Positions 9,854 to 19,101 of a stretch of 64,000 bases of DNA are shown in pieces; the first letter of the stretch is position 1; each line of letters starts with the position of its first letter. Below the pieces are notes generated by a model that did no database searches, was not told the origin of the DNA, and saw only the letters and a list, made by a program, of their open reading frames with translations. The DNA is taken from assembly GCA_029237815.1 (NCBI GenBank), contig JAQZBP010000003.1, forward strand, positions 62,001 to 126,000, in the 5' to 3' direction. The translations under genes were made by a program, and so were the position numbers. This DNA comes from Moraxellaceae bacterium. GTDB taxonomy: Bacteria > Pseudomonadota > Gammaproteobacteria > Pseudomonadales > Moraxellaceae.

Positions 9854-11746
9854 TTATTCAGCTGCCGACTTGTCCTGACGTACCTGTACATCCGAGCTCT
9901 TGCGCAGGAAGGCTACATAATCCTGGAACTCCTGCTGGCTGCGGGATTCGCTCAGCACATTCCTGATCTGCGCCAGCTCTGCCTCGGCGGCCGGCTGCCC
10001 CGGAGTGACCTTGCTGACCGCCACGACAACAAAGGACGTACCCATCTCAAGGCTGTCAGCAGTGACCTTGCCGGCCGCAGGGTGCGGCAGGCGGTAGGCG
10101 ACCCGCAACAACTCGGGAGACGGCAGTTGGGTGCGCCGGGTCGCGCCGGGAACGTTCTGCCAGGATAGGCCGTGACGCGCGGCAACAGCCTCAAGGCTTT
10201 CTCCTTTGCCCAGCGACTCCTTCACGGCCGCTGCGGTTGCCTTGGCCTTTTCCTTAGCCTTGTCGAGCATCAGCTGATTGCGAACGTCAGCCGCCATGTC
10301 GGTCAGCGGAAGCAGCTTAGCCGGAAGATGCTGCTTGACCCTGATCCAGACCATCGCGCCATCAGCGAGACGCATGCCCGTCGAATTCTTGCCTTCGTTG
10401 AGAAGCTCATCGCTGAACGCTACCTCGACGATCTTGCGATCGGCAGCCAGTCCAGTACCACCCGCCCGGGTGAAGGGTTCTGTTGCAGACACCAAGAGCT
10501 TGAACCTGTCCGCCGGTTCCTTCAGGTCAGACGCTTCGTAAACCGCCGCATCGAGCTTCTCGGAGGTCTCGCTGAAAAGTTCGTCCGCCTTGACCTCACG
10601 CACCTCCTTCTCCAGTTGGGGCTTGAGGGACGCGAAGCTCGGCACATCGGCACGCTCCACCTTGTTGAGGCGGATAAGGTGATAACCATACTGAGTCTTC
10701 ACCGGCGCAGAGATTTCGCCTTCCTTCAGGCTGAACAGTGCCTGCTCGAATTCGGGGGCGAACATGCCCCGACCAGCCAGACCAAGGTCGCCACCGCTGG
10801 CCACCGAGCCCGGATCCTGAGAGAACTCCTTCGCCAGCTTGCCGAAGTCTTCGCCCGCGCGTGCCCGCTTCTCGATTTCCTGAATCCTCTTCAGTGCATC
10901 AGCCTCTTTCGTCTTTTCATCAGTGGCGACCAGGATGTGCTGCGACCGGCGCTGTTCATTCGAGCTGATGGCGTTGACCCGCTCCTCGTAGCGCGCCCTC
11001 AGATCCTCATCGGTAGGAGCGGCCGCATCCAGGAAGTCCTCGCGCTTGAGGGTCAGATACTCAAGACTGACGGTTTCCGGAGTCGTGAAGCGATCCGGGT
11101 GCGCGCCGTAGTACTGCTTGACCTCATCGTCACTGACGGAAAGACCGGCAAGGAATCGGGCCGCAGGAACCACGGCAAAATGCAGGTCGCGCTGCTGCAT
11201 ATTCAGGGCGGAGAGACGCTCGAGCTCCGGCAGTGTCACAAGTCCGCTCTGGCCGATACCTGCCACCAGCATGGAATAGGACAGCTCCTGCTTTGCCCTC
11301 GCCGGATAAGTGGCCGGATTCTCGCCAATCTGCCGGATTGCCTGCTCGTAGAGTCGCTGGCTGAATTTTCCCTCTTCCTGAAAAGAGGGAACCTCTCGAA
11401 TCAGCTTGTGCACGGTGGCATCAGAAACCAGGAAGCCCTGCTTGCCGGCTTCCTGAACCAGCAGCTCACGGCTGATCATGCCGTTGAGCACGTCTTCGCG
11501 AATGCGGCGGACATCCAGGGCTGCCGGATCCTGATTGGCGCCCATCTGGGCCATCATTTGCTGGCGCTGCCTGTCAACGAGCTTGTCCAGATCCGCTTGG
11601 GAAATATCAGTCCCGTTGACACTGGCAGCGGTTACGCTGCTGCCCGTGAAATACATCTCGATGCCGGTCACGGCCATGATCAGCAGGACGAAGGTCAGCA
11701 AGGCCTTGCCAAGCCACCCCTTCACCATCTCACGAAAGGCGTCCAT
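9854..11746 (-). CDS. ppiD: Periplasmic folding chaperone PpiD, SurA_N/parvulin domain, membrane-anchored
   Basis: A 630-residue protein with one N-terminal membrane helix (about residues 14-34, ALLTFVLLIMAVTGIEMYF) that leaves the rest in the periplasm. A SurA_N-type chaperone region is followed by a PpiC parvulin domain at about 265-360 (SQHILVATDEKT to GYHLIRLNKVE) and a C-terminal helical part. It assists outer-membrane and secreted proteins at the Sec translocon. In PpiD of E. coli the parvulin domain is inactive; here the domain keeps GGDLGLAGRGMFAPEFE, so activity cannot be judged by eye. It lies downstream of hupB, the usual order lon-hupB-ppiD, with a terminator between hupB and ppiD. 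Confidence 0.93.
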   Translation of the reverse strand: MDAFREMVKGWLGKALLTFVLLIMAVTGIEMYFTGSSVTAASVNGTDISQADLDKLVDRQRQQMMAQMGANQDPAALDVRRIREDVLNGMISRELLVQEAGKQGFLVSDATVHKLIREVPSFQEEGKFSQRLYEQAIRQIGENPATYPARAKQELSYSMLVAGIGQSGLVTLPELERLSALNMQQRDLHFAVVPAARFLAGLSVSDDEVKQYYGAHPDRFTTPETVSLEYLTLKREDFLDAAAPTDEDLRARYEERVNAISSNEQRRSQHILVATDEKTKEADALKRIQEIEKRARAGEDFGKLAKEFSQDPGSVASGGDLGLAGRGMFAPEFEQALFSLKEGEISAPVKTQYGYHLIRLNKVERADVPSFASLKPQLEKEVREVKADELFSETSEKLDAAVYEASDLKEPADRFKLLVSATEPFTRAGGTGLAADRKIVEVAFSDELLNEGKNSTGMRLADGAMVWIRVKQHLPAKLLPLTDMAADVRNQLMLDKAKEKAKATAAAVKESLGKGESLEAVAARHGLSWQNVPGATRRTQLPSPELLRVAYRLPHPAAGKVTADSLEMGTSFVVVAVSKVTPGQPAAEAELAQIRNVLSESRSQQEFQDYVAFLRKSSDVQVRQDKSAAE

Positions 11747-11776
11747 CTCTCATCCTCGCCGGGCCGTTAGCCCGGT

Positions 11777-11806
11777 AAAAAAAAGCGCGCCCATCAAGGG
11801 CGCGCC
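11777..11806 (-). terminator. Rho-independent terminator after hupB
   Basis: On the minus strand the stem GCGCGCCC/GGGCGCGC with a 5-nt loop is followed by eight T residues. It sits between the hupB stop and the ppiD start, so ppiD probably needs its own promoter or read-through. Confidence 0.85.
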
Positions 11807-11856
11807 ATTATCTTTTCAATTACCGCAACATGACAGTCAGGCGTGGCAAACCGATA

Positions 11857-12129
11857 TCAGTTAACCGCGTCCTTCAGGCCCTTGCCAGCCTTGAAACCAG
11901 GCACCTTGCTCGCAGCAATGGAGATTTCCTTGCCGGTCTGGGGATTACGTCCGGTGCGCGCAGCACGCTCTTTCACAACGAAAGTGCCGAAGCCAACCAG
12001 TGTCACCTGGTCACCAGCCTTGAGGGCATTGGTAATGGCATCAACTGCGGCATCAAGCGCGCGGCCTGCATCGGCCTTGGTGATATCGGCGCTGGCAGCG
12101 ATGGCATCAATGAGTTCGGATTTATTCAC
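11857..12129 (-). CDS. hupB: DNA-binding protein HU-beta
   Basis: A 90-residue nucleoid protein that bends and compacts DNA as a dimer. The sequence [24 protein letters not shown] is HU-like throughout, with the DNA-binding arm [10 protein letters not shown] and the end [11 protein letters not shown] choose a GTG start at 12127-12129 because the reading frame upstream codes for nothing HU-like, the strong site AAGGGGA is 5-8 bp upstream, and 90 residues is the standard HU length. Longer in-frame readings to 12201 are probably untranslated leader. It lies between lon and ppiD on the same strand, as in most gammaproteobacteria. Confidence 0.95.
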   Translation of the reverse strand: MNKSELIDAIAASADITKADAGRALDAAVDAITNALKAGDQVTLVGFGTFVVKERAARTGRNPQTGKEISIAASKVPGFKAGKGLKDAVN

Positions 12130-12239
12130 GTCAATCCCCTTTTTATAGGATCTATTAGCTGGAAGAAGAGTTGGAAGCGGAGGGCAATAGGCGTACCGCA
12201 AAACGAACGGCCTTTATAGCAATCGACCCCATGAGGGTC

Positions 12240-12290
12240 AAGCCGAAAAGGCCCGACTTTTCGGCTTGCGCCGGGCCTCTCGCCCGGCGT
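12240..12290 (-). terminator. Double hairpin after lon
   Basis: Two stems follow the lon stop on the minus strand: CGCCGGGC with GCCCGGCG (12269-12290), then AAGCCGAAAAG with CTTTTCGGCTT (12240-12267). Neither has a long T-run, so this may be a weak terminator or a processing/stability hairpin between lon and hupB. Confidence 0.5.
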
Positions 12291-12295
12291 GTTTG

Positions 12296-14713
12296 TCAAT
12301 GCGTGCTGGGCCTGTCTTCACCCTCTTCGTCGTCCTTTTTGACCGGTGTGGCCAGTGCACTTCCAGGTGCTCCCTCGGGCAGTGGCTCGGGAAGGCGGGT
12401 CAAGGCAATCGCCAGGACCTCGTCAATCCACTTCACCGTCCTGATGGAGAGATCCTGCTTGATGTTCTCGGGGATTTCCTTGAGGTCGCGCTCATTCTCT
12501 TCCGGAATGATGACCGTCTTGATGCCGCCGCGATGGGCCGCGAGCAGTTTCTCCTTGAGGCCGCCGATCGGCAGCACCTGCCCCCGCAGCGTGATCTCGC
12601 CCGTCATGGCCACATCGGCGCGCACCGGAATGCCGGTCAGTACCGACACAATGGCGGTACACAAGGCGATGCCGGCGCTGGGACCATCCTTCGGGGTGGC
12701 ACCTTCAGGCATGTGAATATGGATGTCATGGCTCTCATGAAACTCAAGTGGCACCCCGAGCAGGCGGGAACGTGACCGCACCACCGTCATGGCGGCCTTG
12801 ATGGACTCCTGCATGACATCGCCCAGCGAACCCGTCATGGTATGCCTGCCCTTGCCGGGGACAGACGCCGCTTCGATGGTGAGCAGCTCGCCCCCCACCT
12901 GGGTCCAGGCCAGGCCCGTGACCTGGCCGATCTGGTCCTTTTCTTCCGCCTTGCCGAAGTTGAACTTGCGTACACCCGAATAGTCCGCCAGGTTTTCCGC
13001 TGTCACGAGGGCGCCGTCCTTGAGGGCGCCCATCACGGCCTGCTTGACGACCTTGCGGCAGATCTTGGCGATTTCGCGCTCCAGGCTACGCACGCCGGCT
13101 TCGCGCGTGTAGTACCGGATCAGGTCGCGGATTGCGTCTTCGGTGACCTCCAGCTCGCTCTGCTTAAGGCCGGAATTATCAATCTGTCGCGGCACCAGGT
13201 ACTGCCGAGCGATATTGACTTTCTCGTCCTCGGTGTAGCCAGGCAGGCGGATGACCTCCATTCGATCCAGCAGGGGGGCCGGAATGTTCATGGAGTTGGC
13301 CGTACAGATGAACATCACCTCGGACAGGTCGTAATCCACCTCCAGGTAATGGTCGTTGAAGGTGCTGTTCTGTTCGGGGTCCAGCACCTCCAGCAAGGCC
13401 GAAGAAGGGTCGCCCCGCATATCGACGCCCATCTTGTCGATCTCGTCCAGCAGGAACAGGGGATTCTTCACTCCTACCTTGCTCAGCTTCTGGATCAGCT
13501 TGCCGGGCATTGACCCGATATAGGTACGACGATGGCCCCGGATTTCGGCCTCGTCCCTCACGCCGCCCAGGGCCATGCGCACAAACTCGCGGTTGGTGGC
13601 CTTGGCGATGCTCTGGCCGAGCGAGGTCTTGCCGACGCCCGGAGGCCCGACGAGGCACAGGACAGGCCCCTGGAGCTTCTTCACCCGCGACTGCACGGCG
13701 AGATACTCGAGGATGCGTTCCTTGACCTCTTCAAGGCCGTAGTGATCCGCATCCAGGATGTCGCGGGCCTGACGGAGGTCGATACCCACCCTGCTCCGCT
13801 TCTTCCAGGGCACCCCCAGCATCCAGTCGATGTATCCACGCACGACCGTCGCTTCGGCGGACATGGGAGACATCATCTTCAGCTTCTTCAGCTCGGCCTC
13901 GACCTTCTTGCGGGCATCCAGCGGCATACCGGCCTTCTTGACGCGCGCTTCGATCTCGGCAACCTCGTTCTCCCCTTCCCCGCTGATGTCGCCCAGCTCT
14001 TTCTGGATCGCCTTCATCTGCTCGTTCAGGTAGTACTCGCGCTGGCTCTTCTCCATCTGCTTCTTGACGCGACCACGGATGCGCTTTTCGACCTTCAGGA
14101 TATCGATTTCAGATTCCATGAAGCCCATGAGCTGCTCGATGCGGGCGTGGATGTCATTGGCCTCGAGAAGCTCCTGCTTCTCTTCGAGCTTGAGCGATAG
14201 ATGGGACGCAATAGTGTCGGCGAGGCGAGACGGCTCCTCGATCGAGGAAACCGATGTAAGGACCTCGGGGGCCACTTTCTTGGACAATTTCACATACTGG
14301 TCAAACTGCCCGAGCAGCGAGCGCGTCAGCACCTCGGCCTCGCTGGGCTTCAGGCGCACTGCCTCCACTTCGTGCACGGTCGCCACGAGATAGCGGCCCG
14401 TGTCAGCAACGCTGTCCACGTTCGCGCGGAAGTTGCCTTCCACCAGGACTTTGACGGTCCCGTCCGGCAGCTTCAGAAGCTGCAGGATGGTCGACACCGT
14501 ACCACTGCTGTACAGGCCATCCTGCTGGGGATCATCATCCGCGGCATCGCGCTGGGCCACCAGGAAAATCTGCTTATTGGCCGCCATGGCGGCCTCCAGT
14601 GCATGGATGGACTTCTGGCGACCGACAAAGAGGGGAATAACCATGTGGGGATAGATCACCACATCCCTCAGGGGGAGAAGCGGCAGATCAAGAAGCTGGT
14701 TTTCGTCGTACAT
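12296..14713 (-). CDS. lon: ATP-dependent protease Lon (La)
   Basis: A cytoplasmic AAA+ serine protease of 805 residues that degrades misfolded and regulatory proteins. The N-terminal LON domain opens with LPLLPLRDVVIYPHMVIPLF. The ATPase has Walker A GPPGVGKTSLG and Walker B PLFLLDEIDKM. The protease domain contains the catalytic serine in KDGPSAGIAL and the catalytic lysine in the later GGLKEKLLAA region. I place the start at 14713 (MYDENQLLDLPLL) because AGAGGG lies 7 bp upstream. An in-frame ATG at 14731 would add six residues but lies within that site. A stretch with TTTGAAA upstream of the start could be a heat-shock promoter -35, but the -10 is weak. Confidence 0.96.
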   Translation of the reverse strand: MYDENQLLDLPLLPLRDVVIYPHMVIPLFVGRQKSIHALEAAMAANKQIFLVAQRDAADDDPQQDGLYSSGTVSTILQLLKLPDGTVKVLVEGNFRANVDSVADTGRYLVATVHEVEAVRLKPSEAEVLTRSLLGQFDQYVKLSKKVAPEVLTSVSSIEEPSRLADTIASHLSLKLEEKQELLEANDIHARIEQLMGFMESEIDILKVEKRIRGRVKKQMEKSQREYYLNEQMKAIQKELGDISGEGENEVAEIEARVKKAGMPLDARKKVEAELKKLKMMSPMSAEATVVRGYIDWMLGVPWKKRSRVGIDLRQARDILDADHYGLEEVKERILEYLAVQSRVKKLQGPVLCLVGPPGVGKTSLGQSIAKATNREFVRMALGGVRDEAEIRGHRRTYIGSMPGKLIQKLSKVGVKNPLFLLDEIDKMGVDMRGDPSSALLEVLDPEQNSTFNDHYLEVDYDLSEVMFICTANSMNIPAPLLDRMEVIRLPGYTEDEKVNIARQYLVPRQIDNSGLKQSELEVTEDAIRDLIRYYTREAGVRSLEREIAKICRKVVKQAVMGALKDGALVTAENLADYSGVRKFNFGKAEEKDQIGQVTGLAWTQVGGELLTIEAASVPGKGRHTMTGSLGDVMQESIKAAMTVVRSRSRLLGVPLEFHESHDIHIHMPEGATPKDGPSAGIALCTAIVSVLTGIPVRADVAMTGEITLRGQVLPIGGLKEKLLAAHRGGIKTVIIPEENERDLKEIPENIKQDLSIRTVKWIDEVLAIALTRLPEPLPEGAPGSALATPVKKDDEEGEDRPSTH

Positions 14714-14814
14714 GCAATAACCCTCTGGCATACGCGGCCTGTGCCGAGTACGGGAATACCTAATGTTTGAGGGAGGCTGCTTTCAAAAACAAGGGCAATA
14801 AGGAAAAAAGGCAT

Positions 14815-14841
14815 GAAAAAAGGGCCATATGGCCCTTTTTT
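14815..14841 (-). terminator. Rho-independent terminator after clpX
   Basis: The stem AAAGGGCC/GGCCCTTT is flanked by A and T runs. It lies 17 bp after the clpX stop on the minus strand and upstream of lon, so lon is transcribed separately from clpPX. Confidence 0.88.
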
Positions 14842-14857
14842 CAGGTGCAGCTACTAC

Positions 14858-16150
14858 TTATTCAGGCACGGCCTTTGGCGTGATTTCCGGCTTGGCATAG
14901 ATGAGCAGAGGCTCAGCCTCACCGGCAATCGTCTTTTCGTCAACGACCACCTTGGACACGTTCTCCATGGAAGGCAGTTCGTACATGGTGCCCAGAAGCA
15001 CCCCTTCCAGGATCGAGCGGAGACCACGGGCTCCCGTCTTGCGCTCCATTGCCCGACGCGCCACCGACCTCAGCGCCTCGGGCCGGAACTCGAGCTCCAC
15101 GTCTTCCATGCCAAAGAGCTTCTGATACTGCTTGGTGAGGGCATTGCGCGGCTCGGTCAGGATCTGCATCAGCGCGTCCTCGGCAAGCTCCTCAAGGGTT
15201 GCGATGACCGGCAGGCGACCCACGAACTCGGGAATGAGTCCATATTTGATCAGATCCTCCGGCTCGACCTCCTTGAAGACCTCGCCCACGCTCTTGCTTT
15301 CATCCTTGGTCTTCACAGTCGCATTGAAGCCAATGCCCCCCTGCTCCGAACGGTTGCGGATGATCTTGTCGAGCCCGGCGAATGCGCCACCGCAAATAAA
15401 CAGGATGTTGGAAGTATCGACCTGCAGAAACTCCTGCTGGGGATGCTTGCGCCCGCCCTGCGGCGGCACCGAGGCGACAGTGCCTTCGATGAGCTTCAGC
15501 AATGCCTGCTGCACTCCCTCCCCCGATACGTCGCGGGTGATCGAGGGGTTGTCGCTCTTGCGCGAAATCTTGTCGATCTCATCGATATAGACGATGCCCG
15601 TCTGGGCCTTCTCGACATCGTAGTCACACTTCTGCAGCAACTTCTGGATGATGTTCTCGACATCCTCGCCGACATACCCTGCCTCTGTGAGAGTTGTGGC
15701 ATCGGCAATGGTGAAGGGAACATTTAGAAGCCTGGCCAAGGTTTCGGCGAGCAGCGTCTTGCCTGATCCCGTCGGCCCGATCAGCAGGATGTTGCTCTTG
15801 CTGAGTTCGACATCGCCGCCCTGCTTCGAGCCGCCGGACTTTTTCATGCCCGCGCGCAGACGCTTGTAGTGGTTGTAGACCGCTACCGCCAACACCTTCT
15901 TGGCCTTGTCCTGGCCAATCACATACTCGTCCAGCGTGGACTTGATTTCACGGGGAGCCGGCAGCCGGTCGCCCTTGCTGTCCGCGCTTTCTTCCGGCAT
16001 TTCTTCCCGGATGATGTCATTGCAGAGATCGACACACTCGTTGCAGATAAACACCGAAGGGCCGGCGATCAGCTTCGTGACCTCATGCTGGCTCTTGCCG
16101 CAAAACGAGCAGAAGAGCAGCTTGCCCTCGCTCTTGCGTTCATCGGTCAT
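14858..16150 (-). CDS. clpX: ATP-dependent Clp protease, ATPase and specificity subunit ClpX
   Basis: A 430-residue AAA+ unfoldase that recognises substrates and feeds them into ClpP. The N-terminal zinc-binding domain has C14, C17, C36 and C39 (CSFCGK and CNEC). Walker A is [12 protein letters not shown] and Walker B is IVYIDEIDK. The ClpP-docking loop and the sensor region are in their usual places. I use the ATG at 16150 ([10 protein letters not shown]), preceded by GAGGTGG; a TTG two codons upstream is unlikely to be used. clpP lies 43 bp upstream on the same strand, the standard clpP-clpX operon. Confidence 0.97.
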   Translation of the reverse strand: MTDERKSEGKLLFCSFCGKSQHEVTKLIAGPSVFICNECVDLCNDIIREEMPEESADSKGDRLPAPREIKSTLDEYVIGQDKAKKVLAVAVYNHYKRLRAGMKKSGGSKQGGDVELSKSNILLIGPTGSGKTLLAETLARLLNVPFTIADATTLTEAGYVGEDVENIIQKLLQKCDYDVEKAQTGIVYIDEIDKISRKSDNPSITRDVSGEGVQQALLKLIEGTVASVPPQGGRKHPQQEFLQVDTSNILFICGGAFAGLDKIIRNRSEQGGIGFNATVKTKDESKSVGEVFKEVEPEDLIKYGLIPEFVGRLPVIATLEELAEDALMQILTEPRNALTKQYQKLFGMEDVELEFRPEALRSVARRAMERKTGARGLRSILEGVLLGTMYELPSMENVSKVVVDEKTIAGEAEPLLIYAKPEITPKAVPE

Positions 16151-16193
16151 ATTCAAACCACCTCACTAGCACCGGCGCCTGCAGGCGCCGGCA

Positions 16194-16829
16194 TCAAATA
16201 CGTTTTTCCAGCACATTGTCGACGAGACCATAGAGCTTGGCCTCGTCCGCACCGAGGAAGTTGTCGCGATCGGTGTCGCGATCGATGCGCTCCAGCGGCT
16301 GGCCAGTATGGAAAGCCAGCAACTCGTTCAGCCGCCCCTTGATCTTGAGGATCTCCTGGGCATGGATGGCGATGTCCGACGCCTGCCCCTGGAAGCCGCC
16401 CAAGGGCTGATGAATCATCACCCGCGAGTTGGGCAGGCAGAACCGCTTGCCCTTCTCTCCCGCCGCCAGCAGGAAGGCGCCCATGGAGGCCGCCTGACCG
16501 ACGCAAATGGTCGACACATTGGGGCGAATGAACTGCATCGTGTCGTAGATTGCCATGCCGGCGGTCACGGAACCGCCCGGCGAGTTGATGTAGAGGTTGA
16601 TGTCCTTTTCGGGATTCTCGGACTCCAGGAACAGCATCTGGGCCACGATCAGGTTGGCCATCTGGTCCTCGACCGGCCCCACCAGGAAAATCACCCGTTC
16701 CTTGAGCAGGCGGGAATAAATGTCGAAGGCACGTTCGCCGCGCGCGGACTGCTCCACCACCATGGGAACGAGTCCCAGGCCCTGGGGGGCCTGTCCCAGG
16801 CCTGAATACGGGTCTTGAAAAAGGGTCAT
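16194..16829 (-). CDS. clpP: ATP-dependent Clp protease proteolytic subunit
   Basis: A 211-residue serine peptidase that forms the double-heptamer chamber used by ClpX. The catalytic triad is S115 (GQAASMGAF), H140 (VMIHQPLGG) and D189 (DRDTDRDNF), with spacings of 25 and 49 as in E. coli ClpP. The oxyanion region [10 protein letters not shown] is intact. I choose the ATG at 16829 ([10 protein letters not shown]) because AAGGA precedes it by 7 bp. The longer open frame upstream has no similarity to ClpP. An N-terminal propeptide of about 15 residues is normal for the family. It is transcribed with clpX and lies downstream of tig. Confidence 0.97.
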   Translation of the reverse strand: MTLFQDPYSGLGQAPQGLGLVPMVVEQSARGERAFDIYSRLLKERVIFLVGPVEDQMANLIVAQMLFLESENPEKDINLYINSPGGSVTAGMAIYDTMQFIRPNVSTICVGQAASMGAFLLAAGEKGKRFCLPNSRVMIHQPLGGFQGQASDIAIHAQEILKIKGRLNELLAFHTGQPLERIDRDTDRDNFLGADEAKLYGLVDNVLEKRI

Positions 16830-16920
16830 GCCGGGATCCTTGAAAGCAGACGGAGAAAGACTCCGGGGAAGCCACCGGCACCACATCCGGGGTGGCGGCA
16901 GGCACTAAACCACTAGAGGG

Positions 16921-16949
16921 AGTGTCGAAGAGGACGGGCCGCCGGTCAA
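16921..16949 (-). promoter_or_regulatory. Possible promoter for clpP
   Basis: On the minus strand TTGACC is followed after 17 bp by GACACT, about 90 bp upstream of clpP in the tig-clpP gap. The -10 is poor, so this is a weak prediction. Confidence 0.3.
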
Positions 16950-16991
16950 GGGCAGGCGACCCGCCTTTTGGGGGGAGCGGTAAAAGAAGTG

Positions 16992-18296
16992 TTACTGCTG
17001 GGGACGCAGCACATCCTCGTACTTCGCAGGTGCGTCGCTGACCTGGGCCTGCGAGAGGATGTGCTCCACCACTTGATCTTCCAGGACCACCGCTTCCACT
17101 TGCTGGAGCTGCTCCTTGTTGCCGTAATACCAGTTCACCACTTCGGCCGGGCTCTCATAGCTCTCGGCGACTTCCTCAATAAAGGCCCTGACACGGCCCG
17201 CATCAGCCTGCAGCTCAGCCGACTTGATGACCTCGCCGATCAGCAGGCCCAGCATGACAGAGCGCTTGGCCTGCTCGGCAAAGAGTTCGTCGGGCAGCAT
17301 GTCGGGGCTGATGTTCTTGGCATTGCCACCGAACTGGCGCAGCATGTTCTGACGCAAACGGCCCACTTCATTGGACACCAGAGCCTTGGGCACATCCAGT
17401 TCATGGGCCGCGATCAGACCCTCGAGAACCTGCCCCTTGACCTTGTTTTTCACGGCCTGGCGGAGTTCGCGCTCCATGTTCTTGCGCACATCGACGCGGA
17501 ACTTGTCGACGCCTCCATCCTTGATACCGAAAGACTTGATGAAGGTATCGTCCAGCTCGGGCAGCACCGGCGCCTCGACCTTGTTGACCTTGACCTTGAA
17601 CACTGCGGCCTTGCCCTTCAGGTTCTCGGCCTGGTAGTCCTCCGGGAAGGTCACGTTCAGGGTGCGCTCATCACCAGCCTTGGCGCCGACCAGGCCTTCC
17701 TCGAAACCGGGAATCATGCGCTTGGAGCCCAGCGTCAGGCTGAAACCCTTGGCGGTGCCGCCATCGAAAGCTTCGCCGTTCACCGAACCTTCGAAGTCGA
17801 TATCCAGGCGATCCCCGTCGTTGGCAGGCTCAGCCGTTTCAGCCCAGCTGGCACGCTGACGACGCAGTGTATCGATCATCTTGTCGACATCGGCATCCGA
17901 AACTTCCACCTGGGGACGCTCCACCTTGATCGCCGAGAAGCTGTTCAGCTTGACCTCCGGATAGACCTCGAAGCTGGCCACGAAAGCGATATCGGCGTTG
18001 GCTTCATCCTTTACTGACTCGATGGTCGGAAAGCCGGCCGGGTTCAGCTTCTCCTGGGTCACCGCCTCGTAGAAGCAGTCACGGATCAGGTCGCCCATGG
18101 CTTCCTGGCGGATGCTGGCGCCGAAGCGCTTCTTGACCACTGCCACCGGCACTTTGCCCGGACGGAAGCCATCCATGCGCACCGTACGCGCCGTCTTGTT
18201 GATGCGCTGGTTTACCTCACTGTCGACGCGGGCCGCCGGCACGGTAATGGTCATGCGGCGCTCAAGGCCGGACGTGGTCTCGACAGAAACTTGCAT
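16992..18296 (-). CDS. tig: Trigger factor, ribosome-associated chaperone
   Basis: A 434-residue chaperone that meets nascent chains at the ribosome exit tunnel. The ribosome-docking loop GFRPGKVP lies near residue 45 in the N-terminal domain. The FKBP-type isomerase domain follows at about 150-245 (ANDGDRLDIDFEGSVNG to VNKVE), and a C-terminal helical cradle completes it. Length is normal (E. coli 432). It is the first protein gene after the four tRNAs on the same strand, and clpP-clpX follow, which is the usual gammaproteobacterial arrangement. Confidence 0.96.
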   Translation of the reverse strand: MQVSVETTSGLERRMTITVPAARVDSEVNQRINKTARTVRMDGFRPGKVPVAVVKKRFGASIRQEAMGDLIRDCFYEAVTQEKLNPAGFPTIESVKDEANADIAFVASFEVYPEVKLNSFSAIKVERPQVEVSDADVDKMIDTLRRQRASWAETAEPANDGDRLDIDFEGSVNGEAFDGGTAKGFSLTLGSKRMIPGFEEGLVGAKAGDERTLNVTFPEDYQAENLKGKAAVFKVKVNKVEAPVLPELDDTFIKSFGIKDGGVDKFRVDVRKNMERELRQAVKNKVKGQVLEGLIAAHELDVPKALVSNEVGRLRQNMLRQFGGNAKNISPDMLPDELFAEQAKRSVMLGLLIGEVIKSAELQADAGRVRAFIEEVAESYESPAEVVNWYYGNKEQLQQVEAVVLEDQVVEHILSQAQVSDAPAKYEDVLRPQQ

Positions 18297-18436
18297 AGCA
18301 TCCTCTATATGTCAGGCGGGAGCGGTCGGCTCCGTCAGGGCTGGCCCGTGGGCCCGTGTGAAAGGACGGGGATTATAAGGAATGACGTTGAGAAGGAAAG
18401 CCCGGGGCTGGCTGCAGGGGGGCAAAAACAGGCAAC

Positions 18437-18460
18437 AAAAAAGCGCCAGTAGGCGCTTTC
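18437..18460 (-). terminator. Terminator of the tRNA operon
   Basis: On the minus strand the stem AGCGCC/GGCGCT is followed by a run of T, 15 bp beyond the 3' end of tRNA-Lys. It separates the tRNA transcript from tig. Confidence 0.85.
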
Positions 18461-18474
18461 GTGTCTTGCGGATT

Positions 18475-18550
18475 TGGTGGGTCGTGTTGGGATCGAACCA
18501 ACGACCAACGGATTAAGAGTCCGCTGCTCTACCAGCTGAGCTAACGACCC
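18475..18550 (-). tRNA. tRNA-Lys (anticodon CUU)
   Basis: The cloverleaf is complete. The acceptor stem GGGTCGT/ACGACCC is followed by A and an encoded CCA. The anticodon loop is CTCTTAA, giving anticodon CTT. The T arm contains GGTTCGATCC. It is last of four tRNA genes on this strand. Confidence 0.96.
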
Positions 18551-18629
18551 GCATGCAGCACTGCTCATTTGAAGCGGCGCGAACCTTACGGTAATACCGC
18601 TGCGAAATCAACGGTTTTACAACAAATAA

Positions 18630-18706
18630 TGGGGTGGTCGATGGGACTCGAACCCACGACGACCAGAATCACAATCTGGGACTCTACCAACTGAGCTACG
18701 ACCACC
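18630..18706 (-). tRNA. tRNA-His (anticodon GUG)
   Basis: The anticodon loop TTGTGAT gives GTG. The gene encodes the extra 5' G (G-1) opposite C73, the histidine identity element, and an encoded CCA. The T arm has GGTTCGAGTCC. Confidence 0.96.
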
Positions 18707-18729
18707 ATTACGCAGAACATTGAGACGGA

Positions 18730-18806
18730 TGGCGCGCCCGGCAGGACTCGAACCTGCGACCCTCGGCTTAGAAGGCCGATGCTCTATCCAGCTGAGCTAC
18801 GAGCGC
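18730..18806 (-). tRNA. tRNA-Arg (anticodon UCU)
   Basis: The anticodon loop CTTCTAA gives TCT, reading AGA. The acceptor stem GCGCTCG pairs with CGGGCGC through one G-U, discriminator G, encoded CCA. Confidence 0.95.
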
Positions 18807-18837
18807 AGGGTTGCCCGTGGGCGGAATGGCCGGCAAT

Positions 18838-18914
18838 TGGTCGGGGCAGAGGGATTTGAACCCCCGACATTCTGCTCCCAAAGCAGACGCGCTACCGGGC
18901 TGCGCTATGCCCCG
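18838..18914 (-). tRNA. tRNA-Pro (anticodon UGG)
   Basis: The anticodon loop TTTGGGA gives TGG. The acceptor stem CGGGGCA/TGCCCCG is perfect, discriminator A, encoded CCA. It is the first gene of the Pro-Arg-His-Lys cluster. Confidence 0.96.
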
Positions 18915-18961
18915 CTTGCCGCCAGCGACACCGTTTCCGGCTCGCCTCAATGCGAGGGCGC

Positions 18962-18990
18962 ATCATACTTACGCCCCCTTGGTGCGTCAA
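18962..18990 (-). promoter_or_regulatory. Promoter of the tRNA operon (sigma-70 type)
   Basis: On the minus strand TTGACG and TATGAT are separated by exactly 17 bp, about 48 bp upstream of tRNA-Pro. The -10 is followed directly by GCGCCC, a GC-rich discriminator typical of stringently controlled stable-RNA promoters. Confidence 0.75.
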
Positions 18991-19101
18991 CGCGCCAGCC
19001 GGGCTTTTTTCCCGGCTTTTCCACGACTTATTCGCACAGGATTTGGCCGGCCCGGAGGCTCGTGCGACAATCCGCGGCCTCCAAATCCGCCGGAGTTTTC
19101 C

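Noticed and set aside
18811..19101. N-terminal extension of folD
   Set aside because: The extra codons cross the tRNA-Pro gene and its promoter; a ribosome site and family start are at 19102.
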